From Arthrobacter sp. ZGTC131 (GTDB lineage: Bacteria; Actinomycetota; Actinomycetes; Actinomycetales; Micrococcaceae), in contig NZ_PJIK01000007.1 of assembly GCF_002929275.1 (NCBI RefSeq), positions 62,001 through 126,000 on the forward strand: a DNA stretch of 64,000 bases, read 5' to 3'. Below the pieces are notes generated by a model that saw only the letters and a list, made by a program, of their open reading frames with translations, was not told where the DNA came from and ran no database searches. Below, one piece after another: positions 25,646 through 34,616 of this stretch (position 1 is its first letter; each line of letters starts with the position of its first letter). Both the position numbers and the translations under genes were made by a program.

Positions 25646-26459
25646 TTAGCTAGCCGCTTGCTGGGCCACCGTGTGGGCGAGCCGGTAGGAGTCGGTACCG
25701 GTTTCGATGATGGTTCCTTTGAAGGTCAGCCGGTCCACAATCGCGGCGCACAGACGTGGGTCGGTGAAAGTTTTGGTCCAGCCGGAGAAGGATTCGTTGG
25801 TGGCGATGGCCACGGATGCTTTTTCTTCGCGTTCGGTGAGCACCTGGAAGAGAAGTTCGGCGCCGCGTTTGTCCAGCTCCATGTAGCCGAGTTCGTCGAT
25901 GCAGAGCAGGTCGACGCGTCCGTAGCGGGCGATGGTCTTCGCCAGTGCCTTGTCGTTCTCCGCCTCGACGAGTTCGTTCACCAGCCGCGTTGCAAGAGTG
26001 TATTTGACCCGAAAGCCCTTCTCAGCCGCAGCAGTCCCGAGCCCAATGAGCAGGTGGGATTTCCCAGTCCCGGAATCCCCGATCAGACACAGCGGTGACC
26101 CTCTCCGGATCCAGTCTCCGGTAGCGACGGTGTGGATGGTTGCGGAGTTGATGTTTGGGTTCGCTTCAAAGTCGAAGTCCCGAGCCACTTATCTCGGGGA
26201 AGCCAGCTGATTTGACCCTGCGGATAGAGGAGCGCCGGTCCCGGTCGTCGCACTCTGCCAGCAGTAATTCGGCTAGGAAGCCCTGGTACGAGAGCTGTTC
26301 TTTACCTGCGACCGCCAGGGCTTCATCGAGGACGGCACGGATGGTGGGCAGACGTAGCCGCCGGCAGGCCTGGTCCACAGCGGCGACGGCGGCTTGTTCG
26401 GTCAGCCCTCGGCGGCGGCGCAGGGTCTGCGAAACAACAATGGGCGGGGTAGGGCTCAT
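25646..26459 (-). pseudogene. istB: istB, IS21 helper ATPase, frameshifted
   Basis: IstB is the AAA+ helper of the IS21 transposase. The N-terminal part from the ATG at 26459 reads TIRAVLDEALAVAGKEQLSY and SYQGFLAELLLAECDDRDRR, then RRVKSAGF; the C-terminal part has the Walker A GDSGTGKSHLLIGLG, Walker B VDLLCIDELGYM and NESFSGWTKTF. The join near 26180-26200 needs two added bases (next to a C run and a G run) to restore the expected FPRDKWL..DFDF. The start overlaps the istA stop by ATGA, the normal IS21 layout. Confidence 0.8.
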
Positions 26460-27130
26460 GAGATCTGCTCCTTGCTCGGCAACGCTGGCTCGAGATCCGT
26501 GGCGTGGATGGCGCGTCGCTTCAGCAGCTGGTCATAGCCGGCCACCGTCGGCTGCGGGCGTTTGTCCGGCGGCAAGCCGGCGATCACGGCCGCCGGGTCC
26601 GCGAGGCGGCGCTAGGTCAGACTGACAACTCGGTGCTCAACGATTTCTTTTTTCACACCGGGATCGCAATCTGGCCGGACCCACCCCGGGGTGTTCCGTT
26701 CCGCGGCCACACGCCGTGCTTCGACCGCGACGACATCCGCGCTGACCGCTCCGACGTGCAGGGCTGCGGTAATCCCGGCGATGACGTCGCCAGCCTCCAT
26801 GACCCGGTGGAAGCAACACGTCGATCAGTTCACGGGTCGCCGCGGTATCGCCGTCTGTTTTGCGGGCAGCGGCCCAGAAGGCGTCATGGGGCGGTGTGAA
26901 AACCCCTGATTCCCGCGCCTGCGCCAGTGCCGTGGAGCCCAGCGCACCTGGCTTGATTTTTTCGGTGCCCCGCGGGCGGGCACCCTGCGCGGCGGCGGTT
27001 CCGCAGACGCCAACGCCTGTCTGACCGTTCTGCGCGAGACGCGGTGCTCCCGGGCAAGAGACCGGATCGATAAACCCCTGATCCTGGCGTCCCGGCGTAT
27101 CCTCGCGAAAAGCTCCACTCTCGACTCCAT
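26456..27130 (-). pseudogene. istA: istA, IS21 transposase, internally deleted
   Basis: The N-terminus from 27130 reads MESRVELFARIRRDARIRGL and then SIRSLAREHRVSRRTVRQAL, the IstA helix-turn-helix. After about 60 residues the frame shifts and the sequence jumps to the C-terminal end (DAFWAAARKTDGD, then MEAGDVIAGITAALHVGAVS). The whole DDE catalytic core is missing: about 675 bp remain of an expected 1.5 kb. An in-frame TAG at 26614-26612 interrupts the tail, where the next codons RRLADPAAVIAGLPPDKRP continue normally. Dead gene. Confidence 0.75.
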
Positions 27131-27290
27131 TACTGCCTTCCACTGTTGGGAAACCTCCTGATGGAATCAACCGTGGAGTGGGCTCAACTGAAACTGCGAT
27201 TCATCAACCGGCGAGCCGATAAGTGGGCCCCAACCAAAACTGCAAACCCGGTCCCCACTCAAACTGCCATAAGCAGTCACGGCATTGTCA

Positions 27291-27599
27291 CGATCACTGG
27301 TAGATGTTTCTCCTGCCCGAAGAGCGCGCGCGTTGCTGCCCGGGACCTCGCCAATAATCATCGAAGTGACCGCAAAGACCCGAACAACCGGGGTGCCAGG
27401 CAGAAAGACGCATCCCCGCTCACCGGACCGAAGCGTCCTGAGCTGAATGCTTATGTTTTCGGGACTTCCCAGCGGGGCGCCGCTGTCCAGGATGCGTCCG
27501 CGACACAACGGGACGGGTACAGACGGCTGGGTCGCGTGGGCACTGAATGGTGTGGGGCTCGGGTGTGCAGAGCCGGGTGCACGGGGTTCGGCGAAGCGA
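27291..27599 (+). other. Non-coding debris beside the IS element
   Basis: About 300 bp with no supported gene. It contains the second copy of the 27-28 bp dispersed motif and looks like the junction of mobile-element remains. Confidence 0.4.
27445..27472 (+). repeat. 28-bp motif shared with 17471-17497
   Basis: GAATGCTTATGTTTTCGG followed by GACTTCCCAG; identical to the copy 10 kb away except for one extra G. Same orientation. Confidence 0.6.
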
Positions 27600-28694
27600 T
27601 CAGGGGATTATTTTCTCCGCGCGGTACCGGTCGAACAGCTGCCGGAAGGAGTCTTCCGTGCGCCGGTAGCCTATGAAGCCGGCCAGACGGCTTTTGCTCA
27701 TGTCCGCGAGAACCTCAATATTGCGTCCCAGATCGGCGTCCGTGTGCCACCATGACGCAACCCGAGCCAGGTCGGCCTCGACGAGACCGTGAGTGGCGGC
27801 AATTTTGGACCACAACTCGTCCATGCCGTGCATCTGTTCCTCGAGCGGCCGCGAGGAGCCCTCGAAGCCTTCGGCTTTCAAGCCAAAATAGGCGGCAAGC
27901 TTTGGCCACATCCAGCGCCACCTGAAGACGTCACCGTTGACCACGTTATACGCCTGATTGCACGCTGTTTCGGTGGTGGCGGCCCAGATCATGTGCTCCG
28001 CAAGGAGTTCCCCGTCAGTCATGTCGGTGAGGCTGTTCCATTGGGTCTCGGAACCGGGAAAGACGAAGGGTTTGCCGAGTTCCTTGCACAAGGTTGCCTG
28101 TGCGGCCAGCGTCAAACCCATGTTCATCGCGTTACCCACGGCATGGCCGATGACCGTGTGGGAACGGTGCACGGACCAGCGGAACCCCTGCCGTTCTGCG
28201 GCTGCCCAAAGCTCGTCCTCCTGCGCGTAGTAAAAGTTCGGTGCCGGTAGCCGGGGCTCTTCCTCGTGGAAGGGAGTGTCGGGAATTGGGCCGGCTCCGT
28301 ATGACTCGAACGGGCCCAGGTAGTGCTTCAGCCCGGTCATCAGTGCCACGTGTTCGACGGGGGCGTGGTCCAAGGCTCCGAGCAGGTTTCGGAGCATTGC
28401 TGCATTGACGTTGATGTTCTGTTGCTCGGTCTCCTGCCTCGCCCACGCGGTGAAGAAAACGTGTGTGGGCATCTCATCGCGCAGGGACGCGGCGAGGCCG
28501 TCCGGAGACAACAGATCCGCGGATATGTGCCGGGCGGGCGAACCCGCAACAGGATTCCGGGACAGCGCAAGAACTGTCCAGCCACCGTTTTGATTCAGTT
28601 GTTCGACGATGGCCGAACCGGCGATGCCGCTTGCGCCGACAACCAGCGCAACCCTGTCTTGATTGACGCCTGAGTCGCCGGCGGGGGATGTCAT
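27600..28694 (-). CDS. PRISE-type SDR (progesterone 5-beta-reductase-like)
   Basis: A 364-residue NAD(P)H-dependent enzyme of the extended SDR subgroup that includes plant progesterone 5-beta-reductase and iridoid synthase, which reduce enone double bonds. Cofactor motif VVGASGIAGSAIVEQL; group-typical VALMTGLKHYLGPFE and NFYYAQEDELW (the Tyr takes the catalytic place); WSVHRSHTVIGHAVGN follows. The ATG at 28694 (AGGTAG just upstream) is preferred; two earlier in-frame ATGs would add a tail without family similarity. Bacterial members reduce various enones; the natural substrate here is unknown. Single gene. Confidence 0.85.
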   Translation of the reverse strand: MTSPAGDSGVNQDRVALVVGASGIAGSAIVEQLNQNGGWTVLALSRNPVAGSPARHISADLLSPDGLAASLRDEMPTHVFFTAWARQETEQQNINVNAAMLRNLLGALDHAPVEHVALMTGLKHYLGPFESYGAGPIPDTPFHEEEPRLPAPNFYYAQEDELWAAAERQGFRWSVHRSHTVIGHAVGNAMNMGLTLAAQATLCKELGKPFVFPGSETQWNSLTDMTDGELLAEHMIWAATTETACNQAYNVVNGDVFRWRWMWPKLAAYFGLKAEGFEGSSRPLEEQMHGMDELWSKIAATHGLVEADLARVASWWHTDADLGRNIEVLADMSKSRLAGFIGYRRTEDSFRQLFDRYRAEKIIP

Positions 28695-28847
28695 TACTAC
28701 CTGACTTTCTTTGTGTGCCATTTGCCGAAGACCGGCGGTGTAGACATTCGCGCTGGAGGTCATCAGCGCACCTTACACGGCGATGCTCTACTCATGGATT
28801 CGCTCGCTCAGATTCAAAGCCTGGACAAAGCCATAAGAGGGAACTAG

Positions 28848-28879
28848 ACAGCGCCACAGAGTGGACTCCGTGGCGCTGT
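28848..28879 (-). terminator. Hairpin terminator downstream of the CBS gene
   Basis: Arms 28848-28857 and 28870-28879 form a perfect 10-bp stem; the 12-base loop can pair further (GAGT with ACTC). It lies 23 bp past the CBS gene stop on the minus strand. Confidence 0.6.
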
Positions 28880-28901
28880 TTGCTGATGGAATGCTTGACC
28901 T

Positions 28902-29342
28902 TTATGAACTGCTCGACTGCATTCGTTTGCGTTCCGAAATGTGCTCCACCAGTTCACCCACACGCTCCTCCGAGTAATTGCGCGCGATGTCACCCTGGCT
29001 GATAATGCCGACCAACTTGTGGTCAGCAATGACCGGGAGCCGCCGGACCTGGTACTTCTCCATCATTTCGATGGCGGCGTCGACGTTCGCATCGGCGTCA
29101 ATCCAGCGGGGCGCACCGGTTGCGAGGTCTCGGGCCATCATCTCGCGTGGATCACGGCCGAGGGCAACGCACTTGAGCACGATGTCCCGGTCAGTGATCA
29201 TGCCCTTCAACTTGCCGTCGTCACCACAGATCGGCAATGATCCGCAATCCAGATCCTGCATCATCCGTGCGGCATCTACGAGGGTCTGGTTCTCTTTAAT
29301 ACACTGTGCATCCGTAGTCATGAATTCACGTACGGCACTCAT
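28902..29342 (-). CDS. Tandem CBS-domain protein
   Basis: A 146-residue protein made of two CBS domains: residues about 6-60 (MTTDAQCIKENQTLVDAARM, LPICGDDGKLKGMITDRDIV) and about 72-130 (APRWIDADANVDAAIEMMEK, RRLPVIADHKLVGIISQGDI). Stand-alone CBS pairs bind adenine nucleotides and are usually stress or energy sensors; in actinobacteria related proteins are induced by hypoxia or dormancy. AAGGAGG lies directly before the ATG at 29342. Monocistronic. Confidence 0.9.
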   Translation of the reverse strand: MSAVREFMTTDAQCIKENQTLVDAARMMQDLDCGSLPICGDDGKLKGMITDRDIVLKCVALGRDPREMMARDLATGAPRWIDADANVDAAIEMMEKYQVRRLPVIADHKLVGIISQGDIARNYSEERVGELVEHISERKRMQSSSS

Positions 29343-29529
29343 TGGTCCTCCTTCATCGATTGAGGTATCGACGCAGAGTCACCGGGCACATGCGCCGATG
29401 TTGCCAGCGTACGCCGGGGCGGGGGGCGATGTCGACGGCGGTTTCTCACTGTTTGGAAGCTTGCGTCAACTACCGGGGCAAGACCAATCAATAGGGCACG
29501 CAGTGACTGAAAAATCTGCATTTGGCCCG

Positions 29530-30234
29530 TCATCGACTGTCCTTTACCTTGTCCAGTTCTGAACCAGGGGTCGGAATCAAACGGCTGAGACCGTCAAGAA
29601 TCAGGTTTAGCCCGAAGTCGAATTCATCCCCGAAGTCATAACCGGGTTTGAGGACGTGCTCGACGGCGATCTCCACCATGTGGGGGTATTCGCCGGTGGA
29701 AAATCGCTCCATGATGGGGGCGGTGATCTCGGCGGCGGTGTCCCGCCCGTCAAAGGGCAGGGCAGCCTCCTGGAGGGCGAATCCGTAGATGTAGCTGTCG
29801 AGCAGGGCGTAGGCGTGGGCGGTCATCGGAACCGAAAAACCGGCTCTTCTAAGCGTGCCCAGCGTCGCGTCATGGTGACGAAGGGTCGCTGGGCCAGAGG
29901 TGCGCGATTCCAACAGGCCAACGGCCCACGGATGGCGTTTGAGCGCTGCGCGCATCGCGTGCGCCCTCCGGTGCATTTCCTGCCGCCAGGAGCCAGCGGG
30001 AGAGGGCAGCTCGATTTCGCTGAACACAAGGTCAACGATGCCATCCAAAATCTCGTCCTTGTTCGCTACGTAGTAGTAGAGCGACATGGGTTTGGTTCCC
30101 ATGCTCTGCGCGAGCGAGCGGATGGTCAGAGCGGCGATCCCCGACTCATCGGCAAGGTCCAAGGCGCACTCGAGCACCTTCTCCCGACTCAGCGGCAGTC
30201 GCTTCCGGGGAACTGGCGGCGTAGTGGTCGGCAC
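29530..30234 (-). CDS. TetR-family repressor
   Basis: A 234-residue TetR regulator: helix-turn-helix at about residues 27-60 ([20 protein letters not shown] then [12 protein letters not shown]) and a C-terminal domain of the tetracycline-repressor-like type ([37 protein letters not shown]). The GTG at 30234 has AGGAG about 6 bases upstream. Divergent from the oxidoreductase gene at 30341, with two identical-pattern sites between them, so it most likely represses that gene and itself until a hydrophobic ligand binds. Confidence 0.9.
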   Translation of the reverse strand: MPTTTPPVPRKRLPLSREKVLECALDLADESGIAALTIRSLAQSMGTKPMSLYYYVANKDEILDGIVDLVFSEIELPSPAGSWRQEMHRRAHAMRAALKRHPWAVGLLESRTSGPATLRHHDATLGTLRRAGFSVPMTAHAYALLDSYIYGFALQEAALPFDGRDTAAEITAPIMERFSTGEYPHMVEIAVEHVLKPGYDFGDEFDFGLNLILDGLSRLIPTPGSELDKVKDSR

Positions 30235-30259
30235 TGAGAACTCCTAGGGCCGTAGCGTA

Positions 30260-30299
30260 TTAGTACATCGTACGATACGCTCTTTAGTACAGTGTACGA
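30260..30299 (+). promoter_or_regulatory. Twin TetR operators
   Basis: TTAGTACATCGTACGA at 30260-30275 and TTAGTACAGTGTACGA at 30284-30299 share the palindrome GTACnnnGTAC, 24 bp apart, in the gap between the divergent TetR and oxidoreductase genes. Confidence 0.7.
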
Positions 30300-30340
30300 A
30301 ATAACGCGAAGTTCACTCCGAATGGTTGAAAGGAACGGCC

Positions 30341-31375
30341 ATGACCTCTGATCAGCAAGCTCAGAAGACGCCTCGTTCGGGCGGCGCGGCCCCAGCGGAA
30401 GTCACGATGCGGGCCATCGTGCAGGAGGCCTACGGCTCCGCCGATGTCCTGCACATGACGCAGATTCCGAAGCCGAAGATCGCCGAGAACGAAGTGCTTG
30501 TCCGGGTCCGCGCCGCAGGACTGGACCGGGGGACCTGGCACATAACCACGGGCCTGCCCTACGCCTTGCGACTGGCCTACGGCATCCGCGCCCCTAAGAA
30601 CCCTGTCCCGGGGCTGGACCTGGCCGGCACCGTCGCAGAGGTCGGAGCGGCAGTGACCAGGTTCTCGGTAGGCGACCAGGTCTTCGGCGTCGGGAAGGGG
30701 TCCTTCGCTGAATACGCGGCGGCCCGCGAAAGCCAGCTCGCCGGCAAGCCGGCAAACGTCAGTTTCGAACAGGCCTCGGTGGTCCCGGTGTCCGGCTGCA
30801 CCGCCCTTCAGGCGCTCCGCGCCACGGGCCCGATCGTGCCCGGACAGAAGGTGCTGGTCCTTGGGGCCTCGGGCGGAGTCGGCAGCTACGCCGTGCAGCT
30901 CGCCAAAGCGGCCGGGGCCGTGGTCACAGGCGTCTGCAGTACCGCCAAGATGGACCTGGTGCGTTCCCTGGGCGCCGACCACGTCATCGACTACACCAAG
31001 CAGGACTTCGCCGACGGCAGCGAGCACTACGACTTGATCCTGGACATCGCCGGGAACCCCACCCTGTCACGCCTCCGCCGGGCGCTCACCCGTACCGGCA
31101 CGGCTGTGATCACGGGTGGCGAGGAAGGCGGGTCCTGGACGGGCAGCATGGACCGGCAACTCCGAGCCCTGGCTCTGTCCCGGTTCATCCCTCAGCGGCT
31201 GACCATGGTCTTTGGCACAGAGGGCGCAGCGGACCTCGAACACCTTGCCGGACTCCTGGAAGCGGGAACCCTGGTTCCGGCCATTGACCGGAGCTATCCG
31301 TTGGAGCAGGTTCCCGAGGCCATGCGCTACTTCGACGCCGGCAAGACTCGCGGCAAAATCGCGATCACTATCTAG
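30341..31375 (+). CDS. Zinc-free medium-chain oxidoreductase (quinone reductase-like)
   Basis: A 344-residue NAD(P)-dependent oxidoreductase of the MDR superfamily, zeta-crystallin/quinone-reductase branch: N-terminal GroES-like domain (PVPGLDLAGTVAEVGAAVTR, VGDQVFGVGKGSFAEY) and Rossmann domain with VLVLGASGGVGSYAVQLAKA. The zinc-ligand residues of alcohol dehydrogenases are absent. GAAAGGA precedes the ATG at 30341. Expression is probably derepressed through the divergent TetR, suggesting a role in detoxifying electrophiles such as quinones or enones. Confidence 0.9.
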   Translation: MTSDQQAQKTPRSGGAAPAEVTMRAIVQEAYGSADVLHMTQIPKPKIAENEVLVRVRAAGLDRGTWHITTGLPYALRLAYGIRAPKNPVPGLDLAGTVAEVGAAVTRFSVGDQVFGVGKGSFAEYAAARESQLAGKPANVSFEQASVVPVSGCTALQALRATGPIVPGQKVLVLGASGGVGSYAVQLAKAAGAVVTGVCSTAKMDLVRSLGADHVIDYTKQDFADGSEHYDLILDIAGNPTLSRLRRALTRTGTAVITGGEEGGSWTGSMDRQLRALALSRFIPQRLTMVFGTEGAADLEHLAGLLEAGTLVPAIDRSYPLEQVPEAMRYFDAGKTRGKIAITI

Positions 31376-31696
31376 ACATCGAGGTGCGGGCATCCGCATT
31401 GGGCTTAGCCCATCCCGGCCGGGCCCTCCCAAGCGCCGCCGGCGCCGGTCCCGCCATCACCGCGGTCGTCATCCATGCCGCAGCGCCTGTATCGGCCGCC
31501 GTCTTCGGTATGCTCTTCGTTCCAGTCGTGACGGATGTTCAACCTGCACAGCAGGGGCCCAGAGCATGATCTTCTCCGAGTCAACGCGGCCTCTTGAACG
31601 CCTGATCGCACCGGGGATAGCATTGCCGGCACGGTGCCGAGGGAGCAGCTCTACCGACCAGCGGATACCGACGTCGATCACCTCGAGGAGCCAGCC
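31376..31696 (+). other. Intergenic region, no supported gene
   Basis: 320 bp between the oxidoreductase and the DHFR-like gene. A 61-residue frame at 31384-31569 is Ala/Pro-rich without a ribosome site, and no promoter stands out. Nothing I can support. Confidence 0.4.
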
Positions 31697-32332
31697 ATGG
31701 GCGAGACAACTGCAGAGGCGTCATCAGCGGAGCTGATGGTCGACCTGATCATATCGCTGGACGGGTACGCGTCGGCCGAGGGTTGGCCGGGCTGGTGGGG
31801 TCTGGAAGGTCCGGAGTACCTGGCGTGGCTCGAGCAGGAGGGGGAGAAGGACTACACCTTCCTTCTCGGGGCGAAGACGTATCGGTTGATGTCCGGCATG
31901 TCGGAGGAGGCCGCCGCCGGGGACTCGGGATTCTCCGAGAACGAGGGGGCGAGCCTGACCGGCCTTGCCGCCGTGCCGAAGATTGTCTTCTCCTCCACAC
32001 TGCAGGCGCCCCTGACGTGGCCGAACTCGGAACTGGTCACGGGGGATGCTGTCGAGGCCGTGGCGGAGATGAAACGGAGCGGGACCCGGCCCTTGAGCAC
32101 CCTGGGCAGCCTCAGTCTCTGCCGGTCGCTGCTGACCGCTGGGCTTGTAGACAGGTTCCGCGTGGTCGTCTTCCCGGTGATCACGGGCCGCACGGGGCGG
32201 GAGCGGATCTACGACGGCTATCCGGATGTCTCGCTCGAGATGGTGGACAGCAGGACCTTCGACGGCCGGCTCCAGCTGCTCGAATACGCCCCCACCGTGC
32301 TCAGCGGCCCGCCGGGCACAGGTCCGATGTGA
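31697..32332 (+). CDS. RibD-C / dihydrofolate reductase family protein
   Basis: A 211-residue protein of the family that combines DHFR-like and RibD C-terminal folds: LMVDLIISLDGYASAEGWPG at the start, FLLGAKTYRLMSGM, and RPLSTLGSLSLCRSLLTAGLVDRF / PVITGRTG at the NADP-binding end. Such proteins are common in actinobacteria and usually of unknown substrate. GAGGAG lies 7 bases before the ATG at 31697. Faces a convergent MFS gene 85 bp away. Confidence 0.85.
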   Translation: MGETTAEASSAELMVDLIISLDGYASAEGWPGWWGLEGPEYLAWLEQEGEKDYTFLLGAKTYRLMSGMSEEAAAGDSGFSENEGASLTGLAAVPKIVFSSTLQAPLTWPNSELVTGDAVEAVAEMKRSGTRPLSTLGSLSLCRSLLTAGLVDRFRVVVFPVITGRTGRERIYDGYPDVSLEMVDSRTFDGRLQLLEYAPTVLSGPPGTGPM

Positions 32333-32417
32333 GACATTCCGTGCGGAATCCCTCGGCATGTGGCCTCTGGGTTGGTGCCCGACGGCGGTAAGAACCCTTT
32401 TCCCGGCACCTTCCTAC

Positions 32418-33914
32418 TCATCCAGAGGAGGAGACGGTGTTCGGCGCCTCTGGAGCCGCCCGCACATACGACGCCGAGACCCTGCGGTAGACGGGGGTCA
32501 GGAAGGCCAGCAGCGCGGCAACGATCATAATGATCCCGGCGATCAGGAACACCAGGGCGATGCCGCGGGAGGTGCCTTCGCCCAGCAGCGGGGCCAACTG
32601 GGCGGCGCCCTCTGCGGACCGCGCGTACGGGATGATCCAGAACTGGGCGATCGGCGCGATGAGGAAGGCGGTGACCGGCGCCGCGGCGGACTCGAATGCC
32701 ATGGCGAATCCGAACACCCGGCCCTGGCGGGGCAGGGGCACCACCTGCTGGATGACAGTCTGCTCGGCGGCCTCCACGAACGGTATCAGGACCAGGTACA
32801 GCCAGATACCCGCGACGTACAGCCAGGCCCACTCCCGCAGCGTGAACACCGCACCAAGGAGCCCCATCACAGCCACGGCGATGAGCATGGTGCGCAGCGG
32901 GTTGGCGCCGAGCCCGAATTTGCCGATCAGTGCGCCGCCCACGATGAACCCGGTGGAGCCGAGAGCGAAGACGGCCCCCCACATCTCCACAGAGAACATC
33001 TCCAGTCCGTACGGATCCATCAGCGCCATGTAGACGCCGCCGATGAAGTTGTTGAACGTGGAGAACAGGATCAGCGCGAACAAGCCGGCTATTGCCAGCA
33101 CGGCAGCGAGTGAACCGCGCAGATCGAATCCGCCGTGCGCGTCCGTGGCCGCTGCGCGCACCTCCTCGGGCATGCGCAGCATGAGCAGGTGCCCGAAGGC
33201 CAGTGCCGTGAGCACCAGGGCGACTACGATCGTCCAGCCCATGCCCAGCAGCCCGACCGACAGCCCGGAGAGCAACGAGGTGACGATGAACATCAGTCCC
33301 TGCACCATGCCCACGAGCCCGTTGGCGTTGGCCCTCCGGTCGGGCTCGATGAGGATGGTGACCGTGGTGGACAACGCGATGTTGCGCATGTTTTCCACCA
33401 CCGCGCCGACCAGGATGATCAGCATAAACAGCCAGAACCACGGCTGTGTCAGGTCCAGCAGCCACGCCGTGGGTGTCAGCAGGAACATGACCCCGGACAG
33501 CACGAACATCACCAGGGTGAAGCCGGCAGCGAAGCGCATGACGGCCAGCTTGCGGTAGCGGTCCACGAAGGTGCCGAAGCTGATGCTGGAAAGGGCGATC
33601 AACAGCATGTACGCGCCACCGACCACCCCGGTGGCGATCACGTTGCGCGTCTCCAGGTACACCCAGAACGTCAGGGCGAACCAGAGGTAGCTGGTGGTGA
33701 CGTTGGCAAGCGCCGTATTCACCAGGATCCCGGTGAAGGTGCGGGCCCGCTGTGCCGGACTGCGCAGGGACGTGTCGATGGCATCGGGATCCTCCAGGTG
33801 CGGGGCTCCGCCCTCCTCGACCGGCGCGGAGGTGACCGCCGCATCCGCGGGGAAGCCCGGGCCGCCGTCGGGAGCCGTAGCGGCCCTGGGCGGGGCCGGT
33901 TCCTGCTCGCTCAT
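32418..33914 (-). CDS. MFS transporter (multidrug efflux type)
   Basis: A 498-residue major facilitator with about 12 membrane segments after an acidic, Pro-rich 55-residue tail. The motif A-like loop FGTFVDRYRKLAVMRFAAG and the long membrane segments place it with MFS exporters related to the tetracycline V/enterobactin exporter group; the substrate is unknown. The ATG at 33914 has TACACT seven bases upstream on the minus strand, a possible leaderless start, and no ribosome site. Confidence 0.85.
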   Translation of the reverse strand: MSEQEPAPPRAATAPDGGPGFPADAAVTSAPVEEGGAPHLEDPDAIDTSLRSPAQRARTFTGILVNTALANVTTSYLWFALTFWVYLETRNVIATGVVGGAYMLLIALSSISFGTFVDRYRKLAVMRFAAGFTLVMFVLSGVMFLLTPTAWLLDLTQPWFWLFMLIILVGAVVENMRNIALSTTVTILIEPDRRANANGLVGMVQGLMFIVTSLLSGLSVGLLGMGWTIVVALVLTALAFGHLLMLRMPEEVRAAATDAHGGFDLRGSLAAVLAIAGLFALILFSTFNNFIGGVYMALMDPYGLEMFSVEMWGAVFALGSTGFIVGGALIGKFGLGANPLRTMLIAVAVMGLLGAVFTLREWAWLYVAGIWLYLVLIPFVEAAEQTVIQQVVPLPRQGRVFGFAMAFESAAAPVTAFLIAPIAQFWIIPYARSAEGAAQLAPLLGEGTSRGIALVFLIAGIIMIVAALLAFLTPVYRRVSASYVRAAPEAPNTVSSSG

Positions 33915-33984
33915 GCGTCCCAGTGTACTGACAACGGCCGGGGCGGAACACGGCTGCGCCCGGTGGGAAGTCGGCGTAAGGAAA

Positions 33985-34524
33985 TCAACCAGAAGGCCGC
34001 ATCAGCCCGTAGCTCAGGAGCACGATGCCAGACGGGAAGGGCTTGCACTCCAGTAGCCTTAGCTTCTTCCATCCGCTGATCCTGCCAAAGAAGGGCACTC
34101 CGCCGCCCAGAATAACCGGGACGACTGCGACGCCCAGCTCATCCAGCAAATCCATTTCGATGAATTCAGTGACGAGCTGGCCCCCTCCAAAGACGCAAAT
34201 ATCCTTATCGTCGGGGATGGAGGACTTGACCCGGGCAACGAGGTTCCCCAGGTCGCCTGAGAAGAGCTGCTCATGCCCTGCCGTGGTCATGGACTCGTCA
34301 TGGGTGACAACGTAGGTCGGAACCGCAGAGCCCACGCCGCCCATCCCCGACACTTCCCGGTAGGTGTTGGCCCCTATGACGTAGGCGCCGGTTCTGAGCT
34401 CGGTGGCCTCGAAACCGTAGTCCTCATTTTTCGCCATGGCATCGTTCAGCCACGACAAGTCTCCGTTTTCCGAACGGATGTATCCGTCCAGGCTGACCGC
34501 CATCCCGCCGAAAACGGTGCTCAT
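33985..34524 (-). CDS. RibD-C / dihydrofolate reductase family protein
   Basis: A 179-residue relative of the protein at 31697: FGGMAVSLDGYIRSENGDLS, AYVIGANTYREVSGMGGVG, then ICVFGGGQLVTEFIEMDLLD and VPVILGGGVPFFG. These are the NADPH-binding and dimer elements of the RibD C-terminal family. It is divergent from the MerR regulator at 34617 with a 92-bp gap, so it could be one of that regulator's targets. Substrate unknown. Confidence 0.85.
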   Translation of the reverse strand: MSTVFGGMAVSLDGYIRSENGDLSWLNDAMAKNEDYGFEATELRTGAYVIGANTYREVSGMGGVGSAVPTYVVTHDESMTTAGHEQLFSGDLGNLVARVKSSIPDDKDICVFGGGQLVTEFIEMDLLDELGVAVVPVILGGGVPFFGRISGWKKLRLLECKPFPSGIVLLSYGLMRPSG

Positions 34525-34580
34525 GAACGCAGACGCTATTCACCCCTGCCCCCACCGTCAAGGCCGTCGCGAGCGCAATA

Positions 34581-34610
34581 TGGACAGTAGAACTATCCGA
34601 TAGTTATACT
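34581..34610 (+). promoter_or_regulatory. MerR-type promoter with operator in an 18-bp spacer
   Basis: TGGACA (34581-34586) and TATACT (34605-34610) are 18 bases apart, and the spacer holds the perfect dyad AACTATCCGATAGTT (34591-34605). TATACT ends six bases before the ATG, so the mRNA is leaderless. Over-long spacers with a central dyad are the hallmark of MerR-activated promoters. Confidence 0.75.
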
Positions 34611-34616
34611 ATCCAT

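Larger units (their letters stand above)
25646..27290 (-). mobile_element. Defective IS21-family insertion sequence
   Basis: Minus-strand istA and istB remnants followed on the istA side by clustered repeats: the core AAACTGC at 27191, 27237 and 27261, the first two preceded by AGTGGGC 15 bases before. Multiple short terminal repeats are typical of IS21 ends. The left end near 25.6 kb could not be defined. istA has lost most of its catalytic region and istB is frameshifted, so the element cannot move by itself. Confidence 0.7.

Noticed and set aside
32218-33951. 577-residue minus-strand frame
   Set aside because: Shadow of the MFS gene on the same strand in another frame; Arg/His/Gly-rich and without membrane segments.
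31697-34524. True dihydrofolate reductase (folA) for the two DHFR-like proteins
   Set aside because: Both follow the RibD-C/DHFR-like family pattern common in actinobacteria and lack the context and motifs of folA.
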